In this document: piece by piece, positions 35,270 to 45,044 of the stretch | Numbering within the stretch: position 1 is the first letter of the stretch | Layout of the letters: each line of letters opens with the position of its first letter | From: Agathobaculum butyriciproducens | GTDB lineage: Bacteria > Bacillota > Clostridia > Oscillospirales > Butyricicoccaceae | Length of the DNA stretch: 64,000 nt | NCBI GenBank assembly: GCA_003096535.1 | Contig: QEKJ01000006.1 | Location: 1 to 64,000, forward strand | Reading direction: 5' to 3' | Position numbers and translations under genes: made by a program | Notes under the pieces: model-generated | What the model was told of the DNA's origin: nothing | Seen by the model: only the letters and a program-made list of their open reading frames with translations | The model's database searches: none

Positions 35270-37219
35270 TCAACCGACTGACATGCCGTCATCCGACATA
35301 TCGGCGTACAGATCGCTCGGTCCGGCGAGGAATACCTCGGTGCCTTCTTCCAGACCGCCGAGGATTTCCGTGTTGGTCGAATCGGCAATGCCGGTCTCGA
35401 CCGGTACAAGCTGATAACCCTCCGGAATGCCTTCGGTACCCTCGGGAATCGGCAGGGTCTCTTCAAACGGAATCTCGTTTCCGTTCTCGTCCGTCAGCGG
35501 CTTGGCGAATACAGCTGTGCCGCTGTCCGTGTTGACGATAGCCGACGACGGTACCATCAGGCAGCCGTAGGACGAGGCCGTCGTGATTTTATATTCGATA
35601 GACATGCCGCTGTAAACTTTCTGTCCCTCCAGCGGATCCACCGAAATGACCGCCTTGAAGGTCGGCATGCTGCCCTGCCCATCACCGGAGCTCTGTGTCG
35701 GCTCCAGCGCTACCGACTGCACCTCGCCGGTCAGCGAAATCTCGGAGCCGTCCGACGCGTACATCGTCATAGTCGCCTGCTGTCCTTGCTGCACCGAGCC
35801 GATATCCATCGAGGAGACCTCGGCGTTGACGACAATATCATTCAAATCGGCAACCACAACGAGCGTCTCCGAGCCGGTCGCCTCCTGTCCTTCAACCGCG
35901 TTCAGGCTGACAACAATGCCGTCCATCGGAGAGGTAACAGTCGAGTTCTGAATCTGCTGCTGCAGTTCGGCAATGTGTGCCCGCTTTTCGTTTGCAGCCG
36001 TCTTTGCACTGTCAACCGTGCGGTTTGCCGCCGCAATACCATTCTGCGCGGCTGCAATCTCATCCTGAGAAGCGTCACTCGACAGGGACATGATAAGCGC
36101 ACCGCCGTTGTAGGTGCTGTAGCTTGTGCCGTTCAGCTTGATGATCTCGCCGCTCATCTGTGCGGTGACGGCTTCCTCGCGGCTGTATTCCAGTGTGCCC
36201 GCGTTCGCCGGATAGATCGCACCGAGGCGCCCGGCATTGATCGTCGCGGTGGCTGTCATGCCCTTTGTCAGCGAACCGGGGTTATTCACCGTAATGCCGA
36301 CGCGGATAACGCGCACACCCTCACTCGAAATCTGCTGTGCTGTCTCGACCGACGATACCGTACCGCTCACCTCGCTCATCGCAGAAGCGATGGATACCGT
36401 GGCCGACTGTCCGGTGCGAATGCTGCGGGCATATTCGGCGCTGAACGCCAGCGTCAGCTTCATCTGGCGGTCATTTACCATGTAGCCGATGACCTGACCC
36501 TCGCTCACCTGCTCACCGACACGGAAGGACACATCCTTGTCGTCCGAATCCTTGGCCGGAATCAGTTTGCCGGTAAACGGCGCCGTGATGTTCAGACGGC
36601 TCAGTTTTCTCTGCGCCGCGCTCAAGTCGGACTGTGCCTTGGAGACCTCCAGCTGCGCGTCCGAGACACCGCGTTCCGCCTCGGTCAGTTCCTTTTGTGC
36701 ATCCGCAAGTTCCTTGCGGGTTTCGGTCGGGTCGATCACCAGCAGCGGATCACCGGTGTGTACCTCGTCGCCCTCGGCGACCAGCACCTGTGTTACCTTG
36801 CCCTTAACCTCCCGGCCAAGTTCCTCGCGTTTTTTTGCAGCAGTAACGCCGCTTCCCTCTATGTAGGTCTCCAGATCGCCGCAGCTGACCATAGCCGTGG
36901 TCTGCGTCACGTCCTCCGTACCCGCATCGCGGGATTTCACCACGGCCCAGATGCCGCCGCCAAGCAGCAGCGCAACTGCCGCCGCCGTAATGCCGATACG
37001 CGCACCCTTGCTCAGTCTGCGCTTTTTGCGATTCATTTTGTCTGCGTATTTGTTGCGCTTGGGCAACACCTCGGCTGCAGGCTCTGCCGTGATTTCATCC
37101 TGTACCGCAGGCACCGCCTGCGTCTGCTCTAAAGGCGATTCTTCCTGTTTCTTGTGTCTGTCGAATAACCTCTTCTCGTTTTGGCTCAAACTATGATGTC
37201 CTTTCTGTTCTCTATCCAT
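35270..37219 (-). CDS. HlyD/YknX-type adaptor of the ABC exporter
   Basis: 649 residues. A charged N-terminal tail (about 1-70) precedes one membrane span (GARIGITAAAVALLLGGGIW, about 72-92). Then come a lipoyl/barrel-sandwich half (LGREVKGKVTQVLVAEGDEVHTG), a coiled coil (about 165-205, alternating KAQSDLSAAQRKLSRL), beta-barrel segments and a second lipoyl half (NSTVTSPMDGIVVSLNAVEGQ near 430). Such adaptors bridge MacB-type permeases to the outside. The N-terminal tail and overall length exceed the family norm, a feature of clostridial forms. First gene of the operon. Confidence 0.88.
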   Translation of the reverse strand: MDREQKGHHSLSQNEKRLFDRHKKQEESPLEQTQAVPAVQDEITAEPAAEVLPKRNKYADKMNRKKRRLSKGARIGITAAAVALLLGGGIWAVVKSRDAGTEDVTQTTAMVSCGDLETYIEGSGVTAAKKREELGREVKGKVTQVLVAEGDEVHTGDPLLVIDPTETRKELADAQKELTEAERGVSDAQLEVSKAQSDLSAAQRKLSRLNITAPFTGKLIPAKDSDDKDVSFRVGEQVSEGQVIGYMVNDRQMKLTLAFSAEYARSIRTGQSATVSIASAMSEVSGTVSSVETAQQISSEGVRVIRVGITVNNPGSLTKGMTATATINAGRLGAIYPANAGTLEYSREEAVTAQMSGEIIKLNGTSYSTYNGGALIMSLSSDASQDEIAAAQNGIAAANRTVDSAKTAANEKRAHIAELQQQIQNSTVTSPMDGIVVSLNAVEGQEATGSETLVVVADLNDIVVNAEVSSMDIGSVQQGQQATMTMYASDGSEISLTGEVQSVALEPTQSSGDGQGSMPTFKAVISVDPLEGQKVYSGMSIEYKITTASSYGCLMVPSSAIVNTDSGTAVFAKPLTDENGNEIPFEETLPIPEGTEGIPEGYQLVPVETGIADSTNTEILGGLEEGTEVFLAGPSDLYADMSDDGMSVG

Positions 37220-37778
37220 TATTGATAAAGCGGCATAGCCGCCTTATTCCCACGTAAATCTGTGCTTGCAAAAGGTTAAGCATCCTAATTTGAGTGAATA
37301 TGACTTTTTCAGCGGCACCTCCACTGCCGCTTCCGATCGCTGTCAGACTTTCTCGGAATTCGTTCCCGTGTCCGCATATTGTACATTTGTGCATCGGACA
37401 TATATCACCATCATATTAGCATATTGCACAAATCCTTGCAAGACATGTTTGCTTACAATTTAGTGAAAAACACATCCGGAGGCAGGTGACGGGCGGAAAC
37501 GATAAGTTAGAACAAGCTAACCCATCTGCAGTATATACCGTAACTAATAAGGCTGTATCTGTCTATGCTTTCCTTTATTATATGAGCAGAGCAGGTTTTA
37601 TGCGCTGTCCAAAAGCAAATTTTCAACGCTTGTTTTCCTGCGCTGGCAAAACGCGTTTGCTTATCATATTTTCTGGCTTCCGTCACAGCATTTGCATCTC
37701 ATATTTCGACCTTTGGTGCGCAACCTACTATCAGCAAAACCCAACACACCAAACCGAATCGAAAAGGAGCGAACAAAC
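37220..37778. other. Intergenic region between the exporter operon and the spore protein gene
   Basis: 559 bases with no supported gene. It contains the probable leftward promoter of the exporter operon at 37413-37441 and a short AAGGCGGC/GCCGCTTT-like pairing near 37228-37246. The right part is A+T-rich and leads into the spore gene; a forespore promoter is expected there, but I could not place its boxes with confidence. Confidence 0.5.
37413..37441 (-). promoter_or_regulatory. Promoter of the exporter operon
   Basis: Read leftward: TTGCAA, 17-base spacer, TAATAT. It leaves a leader of nearly 200 bases before the adaptor gene. Confidence 0.5.
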
Positions 37779-37994
37779 ATGACTAACACGAAAAATGGTT
37801 CTAATCAGGGCATGGTACCGGAAGCACGCGCGGCAATGGATCGCTTCAAAATGGAGGCAGCTGCCGAGGTCGGCGTAAACCTCAAGCAGGGCTATAACGG
37901 CGATCTGACCAGCCGTCAGGCCGGCTCCGTAGGCGGTCAGATGGTGAAGAAGATGATCGAATCCTACGAGCAGAATATGGCAAACCAGGGCTAA
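37779..37994 (+). CDS. Alpha/beta-type small acid-soluble spore protein
   Basis: 71 residues from ATG 37779 with AAAAGGAG. PEARAAMDRFKMEAAAEVGVN contains the E-x-A GPR protease site region, and GDLTSRQAGSVGGQMVKKMIE the DNA-binding helix of SASP. These proteins coat spore DNA and protect it from UV and heat. It is the clearest evidence in the window that the organism forms spores. Monocistronic, with its own terminator. Confidence 0.95.
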   Translation: MTNTKNGSNQGMVPEARAAMDRFKMEAAAEVGVNLKQGYNGDLTSRQAGSVGGQMVKKMIESYEQNMANQG

Positions 37995-38013
37995 ACGCTT
38001 CTCTTTCCTGCGT

Positions 38014-38047
38014 AAAAAGGGACACAGAATCATTCCGTGTCCCTTTA
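38014..38047. terminator. Terminator of the spore protein gene
   Basis: AAAGGGACAC pairs with GTGTCCCTTT around about 12 bases; A- and T-runs on both sides suit the convergent genes. Confidence 0.85.
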
Positions 38048-38048
38048 C

Positions 38049-38237
38049 TTATGCTTTCTCTGCCTGTCTGCGGAACAACTCATCGAGTGTTCTGCCGCTC
38101 TTGTCCTTCCATTCCGTCCAGCCGTTCGCGCTTGCGCCCAAAACGAAGCAGGCCGCCGCACTGGGCGAGGAAAACGACATGGATTTGCTCAGATAATGCT
38201 TGTTATCCTGATAAACGATATCCATTTTCCGATACAA
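38049..38237 (-). CDS. Isolated DUF4357-like domain protein
   Basis: Up to 62 residues; the first codon is TTG 38237, and an ATG five codons on is the alternative, neither with a strong ribosome site. SFSSPSAAACFVLGASANGW and GRTLDELFR fit DUF4357, a small domain usually found at the C-terminus of larger proteins such as GIY-YIG nucleases. Here it stands alone, between two terminators, so it may be a free-standing form or the last piece of a decayed gene. Confidence 0.5.
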   Translation of the reverse strand: MYRKMDIVYQDNKHYLSKSMSFSSPSAAACFVLGASANGWTEWKDKSGRTLDELFRRQAEKA

Positions 38238-38264
38238 GTCAATTTCTATCCATCCGAACAGTAC

Positions 38265-38299
38265 AAAGCCGCCGCTTCACAGGGAAACGGCGGCTTTTT
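38265..38299. terminator. Terminator hairpin after ptsI
   Basis: AAAGCCGCCG pairs with CGGCGGCTTT around 13 bases; five T follow on the plus strand and AAAAAG...CTTTG on the other. Confidence 0.7.
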
Positions 38300-38307
38300 A
38301 CTCTTAC

Positions 38308-40023
<1,716 letters not shown>

Positions 40024-40183
40024 GGGGTTTTCCTCCGTTTTTACGATTGTATTTTTATACAAATTTCGCAACCAAACCTATATTATATTGTACAACATCC
40101 CCATACTTTCGTCAAGCAAATAAAGTTTTTTCTGCAAACCGACATTTATTTTTGAAAAACGAGTGCCGTACTCGGGATTTGTC

Positions 40184-40192
40184 TGCTATAAT
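40184..40192 (+). promoter_or_regulatory. Extended -10 promoter of the DUF1015 gene
   Basis: TGCTATAAT, a TGn extension plus perfect TATAAT, 41 bases before the start codon; the -35 region is poor. Confidence 0.6.
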
Positions 40193-40232
40193 AGAGGCAT
40201 TCCACACTACTTCTACTGGAGGAAGGATAATT

Positions 40233-41543
40233 ATGGCTAATCGCTGCACTCGTATTCCCGAGATCATGTTTCCGCGTGAAGGCGTGGACCTGTCCAAGTG
40301 GGCAGTCATCGCCTGCGACCAGTACACCTCTCAGCCGGACTACTGGGCCGAGACTGACAAGACCGTCGGTGACGCACCCTCTACCCTGCGTCTGACCCTG
40401 CCGGAGGTTTATCTGGAGGACGCGGACGTTGCTGCCCGCACGGAGAAAATCCATCAGACCATGCAGCAGTATGTGCAGGACGGCACGCTGCGCACCCTGC
40501 CCGCCGGCGTCGTTCTGACCGAGCGCTGGTCCGGCGGCTCCTGCCCGCGCCGCGGCATCGTGCTGTCGGTCGATCTGGAAGCGTATGAATACACGCCCGG
40601 TTCCGCATCGCTCATCCGCCCGACCGAAAAGACGGTTGTCGAGCGTATTCCGCCCCGTCTCAAGGTTCGTCAGGGCGCGTGCCTGGAGCTGCCGCACATC
40701 ATGATCCTGATCGACGATCCCGACCGTCAGATCATCGAGCCGCTGTTCGAGCAGACCGCCTCTTATGACAAGCTGTACGATACCGACCTGATGCAGAACG
40801 GCGGTCATATCACCGGCTGGTTCCTGCCGAACGGTCCGGAGACCGAGGCCATCGAGGCCAAGCTCGAAGCACTCTGCGACCGCGAGACCTTCAACAAGAA
40901 GTACGGCTGCACGGACGCACAGGCGCTGCTGCCGTATGCAGTAGGCGACGGCAACCACTCCATGGCCACCGCAAAGGCGTACTGGGAAGAGGTTAAGAAG
41001 GGCCTGACTGCAGAGGAGCAGGAGAACCATCCGGCACGTTTTGCACTCGTTGAGGTTGTCAACATCCATGACGAGAGCCTGATCATCGAGCCGATCCACC
41101 GTGCCCTGTTCGGCGTAGACGCCGATGAGCTGCTCGGCGCACTGACCGACTTCTACAACGGCGAGGGCTGCAAGGCTTACGTTGCCGACGAGGCTCCCAA
41201 GAGTGAGAACGCGCACTTCTTCCCGTTCTGCTCGGCGAACAAGTCCGGCGTGTTCATTGTTGAGAACCCGAAGTGGGCCATTCCGGTCGCTACCATCCAG
41301 ACCGGTCTGGACGCTTATCTTGAGACCCACACCTCCGCGAAGATCGACTACATCCACGGCACGGACGTTGTTGTTTCGCTGGCGGAAAAGCCGGGCAACC
41401 TCGGCTTCATCCTGCCGGACATCGCCAAGAACGACCTGTTCCGCGGCGTTGTTTTCGATGGCGTTCTGCCGCGCAAGACCTTCTCCATGGGTGAGGCGCA
41501 CGAGAAGCGCTACTACATGGAGGCAAAGACCATCGTAAAGTAA
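40233..41543 (+). CDS. DUF1015 (COG4198) family protein
   Basis: 436 residues from ATG 40233 after GGAGGAAGG. The family is conserved in Clostridia and often beside serine biosynthesis genes, but its reaction is not established. Marks seen: REGVDLSKWAVIACDQYTSQPDYW at the N-terminus, PYAVGDGNHSMATAKAYWEE near residue 235 (a nuclease-like G-D-G-N-H-S motif), and NPKWAIPVATIQ. Codon bias suggests high expression. Its stop codon is partly inside the MITE-like repeat that follows. Confidence 0.85.
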   Translation: MANRCTRIPEIMFPREGVDLSKWAVIACDQYTSQPDYWAETDKTVGDAPSTLRLTLPEVYLEDADVAARTEKIHQTMQQYVQDGTLRTLPAGVVLTERWSGGSCPRRGIVLSVDLEAYEYTPGSASLIRPTEKTVVERIPPRLKVRQGACLELPHIMILIDDPDRQIIEPLFEQTASYDKLYDTDLMQNGGHITGWFLPNGPETEAIEAKLEALCDRETFNKKYGCTDAQALLPYAVGDGNHSMATAKAYWEEVKKGLTAEEQENHPARFALVEVVNIHDESLIIEPIHRALFGVDADELLGALTDFYNGEGCKAYVADEAPKSENAHFFPFCSANKSGVFIVENPKWAIPVATIQTGLDAYLETHTSAKIDYIHGTDVVVSLAEKPGNLGFILPDIAKNDLFRGVVFDGVLPRKTFSMGEAHEKRYYMEAKTIVK

Positions 41544-41775
41544 AGGCAATACCGCACAATTAAAGCGGCGGCTCCTTGTGCAGGCTCCGGTCGCACTGCC
41601 GCGGTGCTTTGCGGAAATTTTGTGTCCTGACTTTGGCTTCGGTTCCTTGCGCGAGTTCCGTCCGCGCTGCCGAAGTTTCACGGTAATACATCAAGTATTA
41701 CCGCAAAACTGTGCCTCGTCAGTACGCAAAATTTACTCGCAAATCACTCTTGTTCAATTATGCGGTATTACCTAA
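41543..41775 (+). repeat. 233-bp MITE-like element
   Basis: The left end AAGGCAATACCGCACAATT and the right end CAATTATGCGGTATTACCT are inverted copies (about 16 of 18 matching). An inner perfect hairpin CGGTAATAC/GTATTACCG repeats the same core. The left 35 bases recur at 8606-8640. No ORF is present. It lies between the DUF1015 stop and the stop of the next gene. Confidence 0.75.
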
Positions 41776-41777
41776 AG

Positions 41778-42305
41778 TTACGCCTTTTCAGAGGACGCAG
41801 CCGCATCGGCTGCGTCCTTTTTCCATTCCAGCACTGCCGTGTTTCCTTCTGTGCGGCAAAGCACAAAGGCGGGCGCCAGCGCGAACGGCTTTTTCGGGTC
41901 GAACGGACATTGCAGACGCAGTCCGGTCTCGGTCGGCTGAATCTGCACGTTTTCGTTGGATAGAAGCGCGTCCAGGACCGTATCTCCGGTGACAAGCGGC
42001 GGCTCGGGCGGCGCATTGCTCTGCGGCAAAGGCTCCGGCGCAGACGCGAGATAGAACCGTTCGGGTTCGCCCTCACAGCCAGTCTCATGCAGCATTTGCC
42101 GCGAGAGATGCCGGCGCAGGCGCAGACGGCCATGCTCCGGTGCAGGCAGACCAACCCGCAGGATGTTTCCGTTCACAACCGCATAGCAGCGCAGCAGTTC
42201 GTCCCCGCAGACGGCGCAGTCGAGATTGACCTGCACGCCGCAGGCATCCGGGGTCCAGTCGATCGTGCCGATTGGGTTGTTGTTACAGAATACGTCTGCG
42301 CGCAT
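41778..42305 (-). CDS. Hypothetical protein
   Basis: 175 residues from ATG 42305 with GAAAGGAG. I do not recognise the family. The N-terminal half (MRADVFCNNNPIGTIDWTPD) contains C-x-x-C in CAVCGDE, and the middle is proline-rich (PEPLPQSNAPPEPPLV). No signal peptide or membrane segment. The C-terminal 13 residues are alanine-rich. Neighbours give no hint of function. Codon use is like the host's. Confidence 0.7.
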   Translation of the reverse strand: MRADVFCNNNPIGTIDWTPDACGVQVNLDCAVCGDELLRCYAVVNGNILRVGLPAPEHGRLRLRRHLSRQMLHETGCEGEPERFYLASAPEPLPQSNAPPEPPLVTGDTVLDALLSNENVQIQPTETGLRLQCPFDPKKPFALAPAFVLCRTEGNTAVLEWKKDAADAAASSEKA

Positions 42306-42413
42306 GGGCGGTTCTCCTTTCTGTGCAAATTTGAATTTTACTACTTGCTAAAGCATATAAAATGGGAGCCAACCTTTGGCTGGGAGGTTCAAAAGGATAG
42401 ACACCAAGGTTTG

Positions 42414-42463
42414 CCCCTGCCGCGGGCGCGGCACGTTCCTGCCGTCCGCAGACGGCAAATCCC
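42414..42463 (+). repeat. Inverted copy of a palindrome-B arm segment
   Basis: CCCCTGCCGCGGGCGCGGC, then CACGTTCCTGCCGTCCGCAG, then ACGGCAAATCCC matches the reverse complement of 55958-56009 with few differences. It contains two hairpins (GCCGCGGGCGCGGC and TGCCGTCCGCAGACGGCA). Just before it AAGGATAGACACCAAGGTTT recalls the flanking hairpin loops of the palindromes. Confidence 0.65.
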
Positions 42464-42474
42464 AGTCTATACGC

Positions 42475-42512
42475 AAAAAGCGCATACCCCATAAAAAGGA
42501 TATGCGCTTTCT
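42475..42512. terminator. Terminator hairpin after the MazF-type gene
   Basis: AAAAGCGCATA pairs with TATGCGCTTT around 14 bases, bounded by A- and T-runs, 17 bases past the gene's stop codon. Confidence 0.8.
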
Positions 42513-42528
42513 CCCGCCGTTATACGGC

Positions 42529-42891
42529 TTACCCTTGCACCGAGCCGAGTCCGAAGCTGACTGCCAGTGCTTCATCGACGTGCCGCATGGCTTTTTCGTC
42601 GAGCGAGCCCATTTTCTCGCGCAGGCGGCGTTTGTCCAGCGTGCGGATCTGCTCGGTCAGGATGATGGAATCCTTGGTCAGTCCGTAGTTCGGCGCACCG
42701 ACCGTGATATGCGTCGGCATTTTCGCCTTGTTGATCTGCGATGTAATAGCGGCGGCGATCACGGTCGGACTGTACCGATTGCCGACGTTGTTCTGCACGA
42801 TCAGCACCGGACGGATGCCGCCCTGCTCACTGCCAACCACCGGACTGAGATCGGCATAGTAAATATCGCCTCGTTTGATGTTGCTATCCAC
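42529..42891 (-). CDS. MazF/EndoA-type endoribonuclease toxin
   Basis: 120 residues from GTG 42891 with GGAG 11 bases upstream. [31 protein letters not shown] is the classical MazF/PemK start, with the catalytic Arg in the GGIRP loop; the Thr of ITSQINKAK and [10 protein letters not shown] also match EndoA. These toxins cut mRNA at short sequences. The order alr - toxin is that of the Bacillus alr-ndoAI-ndoA locus, but the antitoxin gene expected between them is missing; a hairpin array fills that gap. Confidence 0.93.
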   Translation of the reverse strand: MDSNIKRGDIYYADLSPVVGSEQGGIRPVLIVQNNVGNRYSPTVIAAAITSQINKAKMPTHITVGAPNYGLTKDSIILTEQIRTLDKRRLREKMGSLDEKAMRHVDEALAVSFGLGSVQG

Positions 42892-42993
42892 TTTGGTTCA
42901 CACTCCGATGAAATAGATTTACGGTGCTGCCTGATGTTTTTCCCGCAAACCTATTTTCCCCGTGTCACACAAAATTATAACTGTATAATGCAG

Positions 42994-43025
42994 AAAAGCG
43001 GAGAGAGAAAAATCTCCTCCGCTTC
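42994..43025 (-). terminator. Terminator of the alr operon
   Basis: AAGCGGAG pairs with CTCCGCTT around 13 bases; leftward it ends in TTTTC. Confidence 0.7.
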
Positions 43026-43030
43026 AAAGC

Positions 43031-43182
43031 TGTCGCGAAACTACAGTTTCGCCGACAAGCAGGAACGGACCGCAGGCCGTTCCAAAGTCGTCCGAAAGTT
43101 CCTGTTCAGAAACTTTCTCCCTCCAGAAGTAAGAAAACCGTGATACATGCTCCCGGTTTTCTTGCATTTGCAACGCAAATGC
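43031..43182 (-). repeat. Hairpin array, copy 1
   Basis: Five hairpins between the alr stop and the toxin gene: 43031-43057 (TGTCGCGAAACT/AGTTTCGCCGACA), 43062-43083 (GGAACGG/CCGTTCC), 43094-43117 (GAAAGTT/AACTTTC), 43133-43161 (GAAAACCG/CGGTTTTC) and 43164-43182 (GCATTTGC/GCAAATGC). In reverse complement the same order and spacing recur at 47185-47372. Paired stem changes between the copies keep base pairing. Confidence 0.85.
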
Positions 43183-43296
43183 TGTTTTAATAGCGCTGCC
43201 GCGCGATACTATCAAACTAACAGGATACCGACTTTGAGAGACAAATGAAGCGAGGGAAAATCCCTCGCTTCATCTTATGCACGCAATGTCAGTAAA

Positions 43297-44415
43297 TTAC
43301 CGATAGAAGCGCGGCACGCGCCGGCTGATGGCGCACAGCACCTCGTACGAGATGGTGCCCGCCGCGTCTGCTGCGTCCTCTGCCGTCCAGCCTTCAGGAC
43401 CGAACACGGTCACTTCGTCACCGCGATGTACGTCTACGCCCTCCGGAATACGCACCATGCACATATCCATGCAGATGCGGCCGAGCACGGGCGCTTTCAC
43501 GCCGCCGAGCAGCACCTGCGCCTTGCCCGAGCCTGTACGCAGATAACCGTCCGCATAACCCATTGAGATAACCGCCATATGGGTCGGCTCTGCCGTCTCG
43601 AAGGTGCGGCCATAGCTGATGGTCGTATTCGCCGGAATATCGCGCACCTGCACCACACGCGCCTTGACGGTCATGGCGGGTCTCAGATCGAGCACCGGCG
43701 GCACGGAGGCATCCGGCCGATAGCCGTACAAGATAATGCCCGCGCGGGTCATCGTGCAGTGCATCTTCTCGTAGGTTTGGATGGCGCCGCTGTTCGCACA
43801 GTGGCGCAGCGGCAGGTCAAGGCCGGCCGCTTGCAGACCCTCGCACACATCCGAGAAGCGCTTGTACTGCAATTCCGTGTACGCCTCGCCGGAGGGCACG
43901 TCGGCAACCGCAAAATGCGTGAAAATGCCTTCGCTGATCAGGCCCGGCAGCTTGGAGCACGCAAGGATATCCTGCACGGTCTGCTCACACTCCCACGACG
44001 GGAAGCCGAGCCGCGTCATGCCGGTATCCAGCTTGTAGTGTACGGTGACCGGCTTGCCGGTGCGCTCTGCTGCCGCGCTGATGAGTTCTGCGGTCTCGCG
44101 GTCGTACACCGGCACGGTGATGCCGTACTGTACCGCCGTGTCCATATCCTTCTCGTCCACATAGCCAAGGATGAGGATGGGCGTTTCGATGCCTGCTTCT
44201 CGCAGCTCCACACCCTCCGGAATGGTCGCTACCGCAAAATACGGTGCGTCCATCTTCTCCAGCCGCTTAGCCACCTGCACGGCACCGTGACCGTATGCGT
44301 CCGCCTTAACGACACACAGGACCGGCGCCTTTGCCTGCTCGCAGATCACGCGATAATTATGCTCGATCGCACCGAGGTCGATCTCCGCCCAAGTGCGGTG
44401 TTGATTTACTTCCAT
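43297..44415 (-). CDS. alr: Alanine racemase
   Basis: 372 residues from ATG 44415; the longer frame would overlap the preceding lipoprotein gene. It makes D-alanine for peptidoglycan with PLP. The PLP lysine is in APVLCVVKADAYGHGAVQV near residue 38, and the catalytic Tyr lies in the C-terminal barrel MGYADGYLRTGSG near 265. RTWAEIDLGAIEHNYR is the standard N-terminus. It lies downstream of nnrD and the lipoprotein gene in one leftward operon. Confidence 0.97.
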   Translation of the reverse strand: MEVNQHRTWAEIDLGAIEHNYRVICEQAKAPVLCVVKADAYGHGAVQVAKRLEKMDAPYFAVATIPEGVELREAGIETPILILGYVDEKDMDTAVQYGITVPVYDRETAELISAAAERTGKPVTVHYKLDTGMTRLGFPSWECEQTVQDILACSKLPGLISEGIFTHFAVADVPSGEAYTELQYKRFSDVCEGLQAAGLDLPLRHCANSGAIQTYEKMHCTMTRAGIILYGYRPDASVPPVLDLRPAMTVKARVVQVRDIPANTTISYGRTFETAEPTHMAVISMGYADGYLRTGSGKAQVLLGGVKAPVLGRICMDMCMVRIPEGVDVHRGDEVTVFGPEGWTAEDAADAAGTISYEVLCAISRRVPRFYR

Positions 44416-44453
44416 TGTTTTCGTCACTCCAACAGAACCGTTTGGTTCCTGAT

Positions 44454-45020
44454 TTACTGACAGGATTCCACCTGTATGGTCAGCACGCGCGCACCGTCCG
44501 CATACAGCTCGGCATAGACCGGCTGCAGATCGCTCTGCCGCAGCCACACCTGCTTTTCCACGCTGTCGTCTGCCTTCTCATAGCGCAGCACGAGCAGGCT
44601 CTCGCCGTTTGTGTGCTCGCTCCACACCTGTGCAGGCGCAGCGTACCGCAGATCGTTCAGCAAACAGAACCACGCGTCTGCCGGGGTCAGTCCGGTGTGT
44701 CGAGGAGCAATATCATCCAGCTGCAAGTCGTTGTACTGCAGCGTGAACGCGCCGTTCTCCTCACCCGAGATGCGCCCGCCGATACCGGCGACCGACTCCG
44801 GTGCGGTCAGCGTGAAGGAATCGCTGTCCTCTCTATTATAGACATAGTCGCTTTCAAATTCCAGTACAGATTCGTCCAAATCCGAGATTATTTTCAAATG
44901 CGCCGTACAGCTGTCCAACGATGCGAAATGCGCACGCACATCCTCAGCACTCATTTCCGCCGAGCGGCCGCAGCCGCAGAGCAGAACAAGCGCCGCCAAA
45001 CCACACAGCAGCCTGTTCAG
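44454..45020 (-). CDS. Lipoprotein of unknown function, probable CTG start
   Basis: 188 residues if started at CTG 45020, seven bases after AGGAG. That start gives MNRLLCGLAALVLLCGCG, a full lipoprotein signal with lipobox LCGC; the only standard alternative (TTG 44999) removes the positive charge and part of the hydrophobic core. The mature part (SAEDVRAHFASLDSCTAHLKI, VLEFESDYVY) resembles LolA/LppX-like or sigma-regulated outer lipoproteins of Clostridia that follow a helix with a beta-sheet half-barrel. It is between nnrD and alr in the same operon. Confidence 0.7.
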   Translation of the reverse strand: MNRLLCGLAALVLLCGCGRSAEMSAEDVRAHFASLDSCTAHLKIISDLDESVLEFESDYVYNREDSDSFTLTAPESVAGIGGRISGEENGAFTLQYNDLQLDDIAPRHTGLTPADAWFCLLNDLRYAAPAQVWSEHTNGESLLVLRYEKADDSVEKQVWLRQSDLQPVYAELYADGARVLTIQVESCQ

Positions 45021-45044
45021 ATTACCACTCCTTTGACCGGTTTA

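Noticed and set aside
37486-37782. A 98-codon open frame before the spore protein gene
   Set aside because: No ribosome site, no recognisable family, A+T-rich composition and overlap with the spore gene's start region; more likely chance.
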